Source: Atherinomorus stipes (Eukaryota; Chordata; Actinopteri; Atheriniformes; Atherinidae). From it: a stretch of DNA of 64,000 nt. This document shows, piece by piece, positions 38,301-46,736 of this stretch (the stretch's first letter is position 1; the number at the start of each line of letters is the position of its first letter). The stretch is from the NCBI GenBank assembly GCA_023101725.1, contig JALJCO010010476.1, positions 1,240,001 through 1,304,000 on the forward strand, read 5' to 3'. Below the pieces are notes generated by a model that was not told the origin of the DNA, did no database searches, and worked only from the letters and a program-made list of their open reading frames with translations. A program made the position numbers and the translations under genes.

Positions 38301-41268
38301 CTGCAGGTATTTCACTTTTGCCCCCTATGATTGTGTTCAGTAGAGCTGCAATATTTCTCATTATTTCTTTACAACAGCAATTGTTTTTTTTGTTTTTTTT
38401 CCAGGAGCAGTCACACCAGGCAAAGATAAGGGTCAGAAAGAGAAAGAAAATAAAGGTCTCTTCAGCATGTTTAGAAAAAGCAAGAAAAAGTCAGAGCAGG
38501 TAAATGTTCCCCAGGAAAATGGTTGTGTCACTGCTGATTAAGTTCACTGATATCGCAAAGACGTTGCTATGACACAAAGCGATCGTTCACTTGAGGTTTG
38601 CTTTGCTTTTGTTTGCTATTAGTTAATGTTCACTGTGCTATTTGGAAATGGGCTCCTTATCACGTTCTGATTGGATGTTTGTTCTTTTAAAGCCAACCAC
38701 AGCCAGTGCCCCTGCTTCTCCTGTACTCGTGAGCAAGCCTCGACCCCTCAGTATGGCTCTCCCTTGCACAAATTCATCTCCGCTCGACTCTCCCACAAAC
38801 TCTGCTGATGCGCCAAAGAAGAGACGCGCACCTCAACCCCCCATCGTTGTGTCTCAGAGCTGCCACTCTGACCTCGGCACCCGTCGGAGAATCAATTCTG
38901 AACCTAATCCCCAACTTGACAGCGATCAGGTGAGTGGGCTATTGAGATAAGATTCAAGCCGTGATGTCTCACCTTGGCTTTAAACACTTGGTCAAAATGA
39001 TAAAATGACAATCATGTGATTTCTTTGTTGTGATTGATTCTGTTTATCTTGTCATTTAGCTCACTGGTGTTAGTCGAGGGTCCTCAGCAGAGTCCTCACT
39101 AAAGAGAACCAAACGCAAGGCTCCTCCACCCCCAACATCTCCAAGTGCAGTTGTCCAAGAACCAGTTTTTCAGGATGAAAATTTGCAAGGTTTGTCTTTT
39201 CTTTGTGTTTATCAGCAGTTCCTATCCCTTTTCCAAAGATTATTTGGTTATCTAATTCATTATCTAGTATTCAACCTGAAAGAATTTGGGTTTGGTGTAA
39301 AACAAAATTTGATGTGATATGTTCTTTGACCACTTAAGTTTTAACAGCTTGTGTCTACACTTATTTTCTTTGAGTCTTGCACCTCCTAGTGGTTGTTATT
39401 GAGAAATGCCTCATTGTATGAAACACTTCAAAGTTAGAGGACAATCCACACTAGAATGTATTGCACTTTAAATATTGCCAAGTAATAATCTAAGCTAATT
39501 ATGAATAAAGATGAAGGTATCACATTAGTTGTTTGCAAGTAATTAATGCTGCTGCTCTTTAAATCCATTCCGCATTGAAACTTCTTTCCTGCCTATTATT
39601 TTCATTGCCTTTTAGTTTTTCTTGCATGTTTCTAAACTGCAATGAACACTTTAGAAGAAATCCGGTTTCTCAGTTGCTCATTTCTCTTGAATTGTGAAGG
39701 TTAGAAGTTCCTCTGCATTTTTTTCTTGAATCACCTTGTTTTCACATACTTTCCTGTGATTGTGTAAGCACATCGGACCCTATTGTCTTGTTAGGGGAAA
39801 CTCCACCAATCCTGTATACACAGCAATTTAAAGATAAAACTTAAAGTATGTCAAAATATTTTTACTGAGGTTTGGCTAAACACTTAAAGTTTATGCTGGC
39901 TTATTTACTCGAACTCTAAAGATAGGAGGAAGGTTAGAAAATATTTTCCAATTCACATCTCTCAATATTCAGTCATGTGCAGTTGTGTTTTTGTGTTCTT
40001 TAAGGCTTTAAAGGGACTAAAGGCACGATTAAGAAATGAAACTTGCGACTAGCGCTTCAGGTAACTGCAGCCACGAGCCGAGCCGTCACGGGAGCGTGCA
40101 CAAACTGAAGCTATAATGTTGTTTACAACGCTTTTTATTCGTAGTTACACTTTTAAGTGTCTTTCAGTTGATCTGGATCGTTTGCTGATGGCAGAAGAAT
40201 CCTAGCCTGGTACACCAGTCTGACTAACGCCATGTGTGAGATACACGGCAAGTCAGTTTGGGCTCCCTCCATTGGAGAATGATTCCACTCCGGTAAAAAA
40301 TTGACCGGACCAATCACAGCGCAGCAGTAGAATTATTAACAGATGAACGTTAAACTCCTCCGATGTCTCCACCGCTGTTTTGCTCTGTTTTGGTGCGTAA
40401 CTAACAGCTTCCGGGTCACAGTCACATGACGTGCGACACAAACGCTTTCTCATATTAGTAGTTCAGCAATAAACAATGCTGACATGTAACAGAGTATTTA
40501 TAATAATAAAACCAAACATTCTATGTTAATATACACAAGAAAACTACATTAAATAGAGAGCGAAAAACAACGTGTAAACGCTGACTTCTGGCGTCGCCAT
40601 AACAACGTAGCAACAGAGTGCCGAGCTACGCCAACTACAGTCACTTCTGATTGGTTCTCTCCGGTTCACTGTCCTCCTGTTAGTCCCGCCTCTCGTCTCG
40701 CATTGGAAATCAGTCTCCAACGGAGGGAATCCAGACTGACTTGCCGTGTAACTCATACATGGCGTTAGTCAGGCTGGTGTACCAGGCTAGAAGAATCCAT
40801 AACTCTAGCTTACAGTGTTTGAATTTACCGCGACCATCCTCTTCCTGTATAAAAACTGTCGGGGATGCGGATGCAGCGTCATTTTGTGACATCCGAAGGA
40901 CAGCGCGGAAAAATTCGGCCACCGCATTGCAGCGCATTTTTCAGCACACAGCCTGTTAAAGGCAACGGAAAGAAATGTGGGTGGAAACGTTATTTTTTGG
41001 TTTTTGCGCTTCATCACCCATTAACATAAAAAAAAAAAAAAAAAAGGACATCCATGTTTGGTGCTTTTTTAAATTCCTGCCTCTAGTCCCTTTTAATGTG
41101 CATATTTGTTGTTAAATTGAAGGTGAACAGAAGTTTGCATCGTTCAGTGCCTAAAAGTTAACTCCAGAAACTACACTTATCCTCTTTTCATCACTACAAA
41201 ACCCTGCTTATTTAATATAAACTACTTTTCTCACTATATCATATTTCTGGATTCATTCAGTCATGTCA

Positions 41269-41304
<36 letters not shown>

Positions 41305-44300
41305 CTTCAGGAGTCACAAAGTTTATTCACTTCAATAAAATTTGCTCTTAGATAATAATAGATTTAATCTCTGAAAACTGTTTGCTTTTATTTTTTTTTT
41401 TACAGAATGCAGTTTTCTTTCTAGTTCACCTGCTTTAGGCTTTTTAATTCTGTCAGTTCTGTCTCTTCAGATTCTTTCGCTGTGCCATGCAATCTCACAG
41501 CTCTTCTCTGACCCATCATCCTTTCACTGCCAACATATCTCTCAGTTCCCACTGATAAAATTGCCCAGTTTTACGAAGGTCTGCATGCATACCACTTCCT
41601 GTCATCCGTTTCTGATGTTTCCAGCACCAATTTCACAGAGATGAATCGCCTCTACTGCGCTTTCCCTAACCACCGCCCGCAACTCTGTAGATACTGAGAT
41701 CAGAAACTGGGAACGGCAAGCTTTGTTTAAGTGGCCTTGAAATTCCTTTTGCTCACTGCTCCTTTGTAAATGTGTTTCCTTTAGCTGTTCAGTCATTGGA
41801 GTGTAGTCATGAAAACCACTGACTGCTACCCATTTTTGCATGACTGAATTTTTGTTGGTGTAAACATGTTTTTCATGGAGCTTGTAAAGACAAAAGGGTG
41901 ACTGAATTAAATTGCATTGAAAATAATTTTATACATGCACTGCTAAAAAAAAAAAAAGAGGGAACTATGGTGGCTCAGGAGTGTCACAGCAAAACAAAAG
42001 CCACAACACAGTTAACTACACTACAAAATGAGCCACAACACAACTTAAAGTTGCCTGCTTTCCCCTTGGCATTGCCCACTTAATGCAGTGTAATCTCCGG
42101 TGGTGAAATTGTAAAGGAAAAAAAAAAAGAACTGTGGCTTATTTTGTTGTGTTGTGGCTAATTGTGTTGCATTGCAGTTAATTGTGTTGTGTTGTGGCTT
42201 ATTTTGGAGTGTTGCATCTAATTGTGTTGTGGCTTTTGTTTTGCTATGAAACTTCTGGGCCACCGTAGAGTAACACTTAACACATCTTAGAGCTTGGTGA
42301 AAATTCTTTTCTCATTACAAAGTGGAATGTGCTGAGAACAAAATAACAAGAATGATAAATGGAAATCAAAATCATTGCGTGATGGAGGTCCAGATTCAGA
42401 AGCACGCTCCAAAATAAAAGTGACAAGATCAGATCATAGGCTGACTTAACTGCGAAATTCCTCAAGACAATTTAGAATGAGATTCAGGAGTGTGTAAGGC
42501 CTCCATGTGCCTGTATGACTCCCTACGACGATGGATGTTCTCCTGAGGGGCCTCTTCCCAGACCTGGTTTAGGGCAATAGTCAACCCCTGGACTGTCTGC
42601 GGTGTGACGTGGTGGTGGTGCAAGGAACGAGACATGATGTCATGATGTGCAGGATTGAATTCAGGTCCAGTGAACAGGCGGGCCAATCCATACCACCAAT
42701 GCCTTTGTCGTGCAGGAACTGCTGACACACTCCATCCACATGAGGCCGAACATTGGCATGCATTAGAAGGAACCGGGTCACACTGCAGCGGCATGTGGTC
42801 TGACGATGGGTCTCATCCCAGTATTGATGACAGTCAGGGTACCTCTGGCTAGTACACAGAGGTCTGTGCTAGGGTTTATTTATAATTTGAAAAATGCATA
42901 TTTAGTCGCCTATTTACTTTACAAGCTCCATGAAAAACATACAAACGTACAATAACTGAAATATTTTGCCAACATTTCCTCGATTATGTAAAACGCATCG
43001 GACCCTTCTGATTGCGTCTATGGTCTTCTTTGATGTTTTATAGTGACTGCGGCGACCAACACACTGGAGGAGATAATGGAGCAGGAGGAGACAACAACTG
43101 TGTCTGTAAAGTCTGCAGCTGCTAGTAGCACCCAGGGAGAGGACAGCAGCCTCAGCTTGTCACCTGAAGTCTCATTACATTCCCCTTCCCCAGATGTTGA
43201 GACAGAGAGCACAGTGTCAATGGAGGGCAGTGGGGAAGATCAGTCTGTTGATCTGTCCTCAGATGGCAAGTACGAACTTAAATAATGCTGCTGAGGGATA
43301 AGCTTTCTCGTTTTATTTTTCCTAATTTCCTTTGTCAGTAATGAGACCTTCTTTAAAGTTTTCACTTGTCTTTTTGTTTCTTTAGTAAGCTGCAGAGCAC
43401 ACTGAATGATTCTACACCTGCAACTGTGGGGGAAACTGATGGCACTGTCCCTTCAGAAGTAGGAGTTACTGGTGGGTTTTCCTTCAAATTAAAGGAAAAT
43501 TCTTCGTACATGTTCTAAAATATTCCCCCAGCAATCAATTTCTGTCCCCATGTTTTTCTTTCTGAAGTACATCACCTGTCTCTCATGAGAACATATATTT
43601 TTCTGTACAGATAATGATCAATATTCTGTTGAAGATGTCATCCCACATCCCATGTGTGAAGAGTCTTTAGCTGACAGTACTGAAGGTGACTGCAGTGGTA
43701 GCGGCCTCCCTCTGCCTGCAACACAGGACGCAGAGGTGCTAGCCTCAGTTCCAGCAAACACTGAAACCCTGCGGGAGCTGACTGGTGGGTTGGAGAGTTC
43801 AGTGACCACCAGCACATCATGTCCCACTGGAGAGGACACTCAAGTCCAAACGGATTTCACACGGTTCCCTGTGCCGCCACAAGAATTCATGGACAAAATT
43901 CCTCCATCAGCAGATTCGCCTGCTTTTGAAGCTGTGGGGAAAAAAGATATGGCCACTTTGACAGAGGAGCTGGAACCATCTGACCTCAAACATGTCTCAT
44001 CCCCCACCTCAGAGACCTCATCATGCCAAGACTCAGCACCAAGTGCCCCTGCCGCAGTGAAAGTGCCATCTATGTATGCTACAGACGCTGAGCCAAAGCC
44101 CAAGCCTTCCAATGAGCTCACGCGGGACTACATCCCTAAAGTGGGGATGACAACATATACTGTTGTGCCGCAGAAATCTCTTGAGAAACTGAGATATTTT
44201 GAAGTTGCACTGACACTGGAAACACCTCCCGAAGCTTCAGCGGAGGGACTTGACATTTGTTCTCTTGATTTAGAGGAGAAAGCAGAACAGGAGGGACAGA

Positions 44301-46146
44301 CGGAGGTCTTAAAAGAGGAAAGTGAGCTGAATTTTAATTCACCCAGGGAAGACTTATTGACTAGCACTACTACTACCAGTACTACTACTATGCCTATGAA
44401 ACACACTGTAAATGGAAGTACACCTGAACTTACTCATTCCTCATCACCAACAAGTTTACACAGTATAGACAAGATCTCCTCGGTTAATGGGGCATCTCAA
44501 GCAGGTTCACCAGGAGAGGTCAAGGAGATGAAAATTCCACCCGCAACAAAACCTAAGCCTACTCCTTTCCGCTTGGCACAGCACAAAAAACACCTGGGTA
44601 TTATGTGACTTCAGCTGCAGAGAAAAATCTTAACTCAAGTCCTAGCTCTCCTCTGAGGGAGACTGAAGGGGATGCAGAAAGAGCAGCGCTGCCACCCCCT
44701 CCTCCACCACCTCCTGTGCAGTGTCAAGAGGAGACAGCAGGGGCCAGTACTGTCCAGCTGAGTCCCAAACAGAATGACAAGAATGTAACCTTCACGCAAA
44801 TGACAAGACAAAGCAGTCTGCCTGCAAGAGAGCCGAGTGTAGGGTTAAGCTTGGAAAAATTAAGGAGCTTTGCAGCTCCCAGACCCTATTCTCCTACAAC
44901 TCCATCCCGCTTCGCCCAGGCCGTGTCCTCAGCTGTGAAAAGGAGCCAGTCCCTCTCCCATGGGCCAAAGTCACCTCCACTCACTGTGTCACCACCCGTC
45001 TCTCCAATTACAAGTCACTCATCAGTCATGGAGTCAAAAGGATTATCTAAACTCAAGGTTAGTTCTCATAGTGTTGCATACTGACATTAAAATATCTAAC
45101 TACAAATAAAAGCTCATGAGACAACAGGTGACGGTTTATTTTTTGTAATACAGCTCACAGACATAATGTTTAAATAGAACAGCACGCTATGCTGCTGATA
45201 AAAGCACTTTTATGTTTTTCCTTAAGGAGTTGTACAGGATAGCGAGGCTGAACGGCCATCCCTGTTTGTCTCTTTCTGTTTTGCATCTCCTGTGGTGTTT
45301 TCATTTTAGTTTCACACACATTGTGAACAGCAGTGATTTCCATGAACATCATGTGCCTCTAATAGGTAGTAGAGTATCTTGTATTCTACATAAACTGATG
45401 GCAGCTGCTTGCCACATCAATGATGTCATCTCAGCTTGAGGAATGCTCAGTGGAGTTTTTCTTTTGGATTTTACGTTGCAATTCGACATCTCGGTGCAAC
45501 TCCCACCTTTGGGCTTTCTATGTTAGCTTTACAAATTATTGTTCCTCTTTAATCTTAAAAATAGAGCAGCTTTTTTACACCTCTCTTAGAAAAATAGTCC
45601 TCATAACTTCCGAAAATGTCTTTCATAAGCCGTCAAGATTTGCAGGCTAAGCAGAGACTGTTATTAGTATAAATACAAACTGTGACGGTGTGATGCAATG
45701 CATGCCATGTAATGAAAATGCTTGTTTTATGTTAATGAACAGTGTAGCTTGTAGAGCCAACACATGTGGAGGGAAGATGTCAATCTCTTACTGTTTGTTT
45801 ATAAGGTTATGAGCACTGACATTTGGCTTTGTTAATCCAAGAAGAAGTCCAAATATTCATTGTGTGTCCAAGAAGTTTGTGTTCCCACTCAAGTTGGCAT
45901 TACAGAGATATATTTTTTTTTCTTTTGGTGGTCTTTAACTTAACTTAATCTGGAGGAATATTGAAAGATATTCTGCAGTGTATTTCTCGTAGTGTGGGGT
46001 GTAAATTGGGTCTCCTATGATTTTATCTTTCCCACCTGTTTTTTTCTTTGATATTACAGGACTGGGACAGTAGAACGGCAGATAGTGATGATTCCACTGT
46101 CCACAGAGAGGAGGAGGTTAAGGCGACCAGAGAGGGCACCCCGTAG
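16416..46146 (+). CDS. cobll1: Cordon-bleu WH2 repeat protein-like 1
   Basis: Cytoskeletal regulator related to the actin nucleator Cobl. Exons: 16416-16462, 35690-35878, 37601-37805, 37889-38114, 38262-38306, 38405-38499, 38693-38929, 39060-39189, 43044-43269, 43386-43471, 43611-45057, 46060-46146. The product is about 1006 residues if one missing base in exon 11 is allowed for (human about 1130-1200). MDDRG was chosen as start because it aligns with human MDGRTPRP. Residues about 48-223 form the Cobl ubiquitin-like domain ([30 protein letters not shown]). KRAP-type motifs KKRRAPQPP (exon 7) and KRKAPPPP (exon 8) follow. A conserved block [20 protein letters not shown] lies near 44095. A one-base deletion near 44596 breaks the frame between AQHKKHLG and [10 protein letters not shown]. 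No WH2 motif is visible at the C-terminus. Exon 9 uses a weak donor, GGCAA|GTACGA. Confidence 0.95.
16463..21422 (+). other. cobll1 second intron, first part: nothing recognised
   Basis: Unique-looking intronic DNA of ordinary composition. Short open frames occur but none has paired splice sites with coding character. A small hairpin lies at 19168-19195. Enhancers cannot be judged without alignment. Confidence 0.5.
19168..19195. other. Perfect 11-bp hairpin
   Basis: AGCAACACCCA (19168-19178) pairs exactly with TGGGTGTTGCT (19185-19195) around a 6-base loop CGTATA. Confidence 0.8.
21423..22495. mobile_element. Tc1-like element with transposase remnant, split by another repeat
   Basis: The left end CAGTTTTTCTCTGTTGCTAA and right end (inverse: CAGTTTTTCTCAATTGCTAA) are inverted repeats, each followed by AACACTA. 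TA precedes the left end; the right flank is CA, probably a decayed TA. Between 21553 and 21890 the plus strand keeps pieces of a transposase N-terminus: an arginine/glycine-rich stretch, then [14 protein letters not shown], typical of one fish Tc1-like group. The frame ends where a 246-bp repeat has inserted at 21892. Confidence 0.8.
21892..22137. mobile_element. Short Helitron-like element, 246 bp
   Basis: The element starts TCACCTCCGCCAAGGAGG and ends TGCTTTTCTAG, lying between an A (21891) and a T (22138). The TC start, CTAG end and A/T insertion site fit Helitron-type termini. ACCTCCGCC near the start and GGCGGAGGT near the end are also inverse copies. This repeat is common in fish and other animals. 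The Helitron assignment is an inference; it could also be a MITE. Confidence 0.6.
22559..22631. repeat. (TA)n microsatellite
   Basis: About 36 nearly uninterrupted AT/TA units, abutting a transposon end at 22632. Confidence 0.97.
22632..22988. mobile_element. hAT-like MITE inserted in a TA array
   Basis: The left end TAGGGGTGCAACAATACATG and right end (inverse: GGGTTGCAACGATACAAAAA) are inverted repeats of the hAT type. No coding capacity is seen. TA/TACA arrays flank it on both sides, so a target duplication cannot be read. Confidence 0.65.
22991..23063. repeat. (ATAC)n(AT)n(AC)n microsatellite
   Basis: ATAC units lead into about 20 AT units, then ACATACACACAC and AT again, between two MITEs. 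Confidence 0.95.
23064..23300. mobile_element. Palindromic MITE, about 237 bp
   Basis: The left arm TGAAGAGTTCTTTTCCAAAA and following AACCACCATTTAGAAAAAAC are mirrored by the right arm ending at 23300 with GTTTTGGAAAAAAACTCTTCA. Arms are about 65 bp. It is flanked by TA arrays on both sides. Confidence 0.8.
23300..23394. repeat. (TA)n(GT)n...(CA)n microsatellite
   Basis: TA units, then GT, then a TATATG bridge, then about 26 CA units. Confidence 0.97.
23396..24955 (+). mobile_element. Tc1-like transposon, about 1.56 kb
   Basis: Subterminal arms of about 110 bp are inverted copies (23430-23511 and 24844-24925); for example TGAATCAATATATTTCAAG is mirrored by CTTGAAATATATTGATTCA. The left end reads TACTACCCTAAAAATTAGAA; the right end is more decayed. 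The transposase frame lies between, on the plus strand. The length is typical for the family. Confidence 0.88.
23714..24680 (+). pseudogene. Decayed Tc1-like transposase
   Basis: The ATG at 23714 starts [20 protein letters not shown], a helix-turn-helix with [14 protein letters not shown]. The catalytic motifs are all legible but in different frames: FFSDESKL (near 24146), [10 protein letters not shown] (near 24412) and NPIENLWG (near 24515). There are frameshifts after the first 50 codons and near 24497, and an in-frame TAG near 24342. The reading frame cannot give an active enzyme. Confidence 0.92.
24985..25240. repeat. Dispersed fish repeat fragment
   Basis: Sequence with AAAAGACAAGTCTTGAGCCT and GGAGGCTGTTCCATAGTTTG resembles a degenerate high-copy repeat I associate with teleost retroelements. 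Neither end can be defined here. Confidence 0.4.
25398..26010. mobile_element. TTAA-flanked nonautonomous element, 613 bp
   Basis: TTAA stands at both borders (25394-25397; 26011-26014). The ends are AGGGACATTGTGTAA and its near-perfect inverse TTACACAATATCCCT. TTAA duplication points to the piggyBac or Kolobok superfamilies. No transposase is present. The interior is GC-richer than the surrounding intron and CpG-containing (25420-25860). Confidence 0.8.
26216..26424. mobile_element. Palindromic MITE, copy 1
   Basis: GCTTTATGCACAACT at the left and AGTTGTGCATAAAGC at the right are exact inverses. The arms continue through CTTAAGCTAGCTCCTTTG and CTGTCTTTCATTATTGGA, mirrored on the other side. 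Copy 2 of the same element lies at 54862-55068. Confidence 0.88.
26425..26873. other. Intronic DNA, nothing recognised
   Basis: An A-run near 26502-26518 may be a retrotransposon tail, but no body is recognised. Confidence 0.4.
26874..27396. mobile_element. TIR element of the TTCGAAAT family, 523 bp
   Basis: The ends CTGTGTTCGAAATC and GATTTCGAACACAG are exact inverses. Further inverse similarity follows (CACTCCGTATTCCCTACA versus TAGGGA near 27376; internal copies of ACTACA and GTAGTG). This family, with GTTCGAAA ends, is a frequent teleost repeat. No target duplication is visible and no coding frame. Confidence 0.75.
27689..27763. mobile_element. Minimal Tc1-type MITE, about 75 bp
   Basis: The left half reads ACTACCGGTCAAAAGTTTG, the well-known terminus of several fish Tc1 elements. 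The right half is its inverse (CCAGACTTTTGGCTG). They meet in a near-perfect hairpin around CTTTTCCATTAAATC. Only the two termini remain. Confidence 0.7.
27764..31558 (+). other. cobll1 second intron, middle part: nothing recognised
   Basis: No supported exon, repeat end or RNA gene is seen. Composition is ordinary. Confidence 0.45.
31563..32848. mobile_element. TTAA-flanked nonautonomous element, about 1.29 kb
   Basis: TTAA stands at 31559-31562 and 32849-32852. The termini are GTGCCCCTGGCACGAAATT and the inverse of AATTTCATGCCACTGGCAC, about 18 bp with mismatches. Subterminal motifs also mirror: TTTGCG.. on the left, and CGCCGGG near 32823 on the right. The interior is mixed sequence without a recognisable transposase; a short (ATC)n run lies near 32197. 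Confidence 0.7.
32853..35689 (+). other. cobll1 second intron, last part: nothing recognised
   Basis: No supported feature beyond a run of 10 G at 35097-35106 followed by a GT array near 35140. Confidence 0.45.
39190..40007 (+). other. cobll1 intron after exon 8, first part: nothing recognised
   Basis: Ordinary intron sequence up to the first transposon border. Confidence 0.45.
40012..41092. mobile_element. TTAA-flanked nonautonomous element, about 1.08 kb, split by a nested repeat
   Basis: TTAA stands at 40008-40011 and 41093-41096. The left end AGGGACTAAAGGCA is mirrored by TGCCTCTAGTCCCTT at the right. Its first six bases are the same as those of the 25398-26010 element. Subtracting the nested 587-bp element plus one duplication leaves about 485 bp. 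No coding capacity is seen. Confidence 0.72.
40203..40789. mobile_element. MITE with 9-bp target duplication nested at 40203
   Basis: TAGCCTGGTACACCAG at the left and its inverse at the right belong to inverted arms of about 85 bp. GAAGAATCC occurs at both outer borders (40194-40202 and 40790-40798), a 9-bp target duplication. Nine bases suggests a Mutator-like origin, though an 8-bp family with one extra matching base is possible. No transposase is present. Confidence 0.85.
41093..41967 (+). other. Intron, nothing recognised
   Basis: Contains a T-run at about 41271-41299 and no other supported feature. Confidence 0.45.
41968..42265. mobile_element. Palindromic MITE with TA duplication, 298 bp
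   Basis: TA stands at 41966-41967 and 42266-42267. The arms share GTGGC(T/C)CAG and AGCAAAACAAAAGCCACAAC in inverse orientation. The centre holds several degenerate CACAACACA(A/G)TTAA copies on both strands, so the whole element is close to a tandem-palindrome. Confidence 0.8.
42476..42860 (-). pseudogene. Tc1 transposase fragment
   Basis: On the minus strand the catalytic-core region is readable: [20 protein letters not shown], then [14 protein letters not shown], matching the usual NARPH..VCQQFL and DWPxxSPDLNPIE blocks. The frame then shifts. The terminal repeats are missing, so this is an internal remnant in a cobll1 intron. Confidence 0.88.
45058..46059 (+). other. Last cobll1 intron, nothing recognised
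   Basis: The intron is bounded by CTCAAG|GTTAGT and ATTACAG|GACTGG. I looked for a WH2-type exon (LLxxIRxGxxLKKV) on the plus strand and saw none. Confidence 0.55.
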
Positions 46147-46736
46147 TGGTGCCTTAATTATCTTTAATGTGAGTCACCCACAGTAAGCAAAATTCAGCAC
46201 CTTGTGATGTTGTATTTGAATTTTTAATCTCAAACTCTCTTTTCTTTTTTTTTGGCCTGTAGGAGGAGCTCATCCTTTCCACTTAGACAGCTCCCCCTTT
46301 TTTATTTCATTACACAAAAGAAGAAACTGTCTTTTGTGGTACCTCTTAGTGGTCCTCAACAGAGTACACATTTTCCTTTTTCTTTTTCTTTTTTTAAAAT
46401 AATTTTTCTTGCATCATTATTCTTACATATTTTAATGCCTCTTTTATTTGATGCAATGTTGTGCATTTAATGCAAAGTGTTGTGAGCGATCAGAAATGAG
46501 AACAGGTCTATAAATTATTTGAATCAGCCCCAGAGCTGTAATATTATTGGGTTTATTAAGAAAATGTAATATCTAAATATTACTGAATGTTTGAGAGAAG
46601 CAATGTCTGAACTATGGTAAATATTAGAATATATTTCAGATTTATATTTAAGTATTACAGAGTTTCGATTAAATGTATGCAGAAATATCCTGATGTGTAC
46701 AGTACACTTGTTGTCAGTGAGTGTGATATAAATAAA
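46147..46736 (+). other. cobll1: cobll1 3' untranslated region with a possible 94-bp intron
   Basis: A good donor (TTTAAT|GTGAGT) at 46169 and a good acceptor (pyrimidine tract, GGCCTGTAG) ending at 46262 could remove 94 bp just after the stop. The transcript then ends at AATAAA (46731-46736). Because the stop lies only 22 bases before the donor, such splicing would not be expected to trigger decay. Confidence 0.5.
46731..46736 (+). promoter_or_regulatory. cobll1: Poly(A) signal AATAAA of cobll1
   Basis: The canonical hexamer lies 585 bases after the stop and is followed by T/G-rich sequence (TTTTGATAATTGTTTTC), as expected for a cleavage site. Confidence 0.75.

Noticed and set aside
43840..44406. 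Minus-strand frames opposite cobll1 exon 11
   Set aside because: They are antisense shadows of a long coding exon whose plus-strand frame matches COBLL1.
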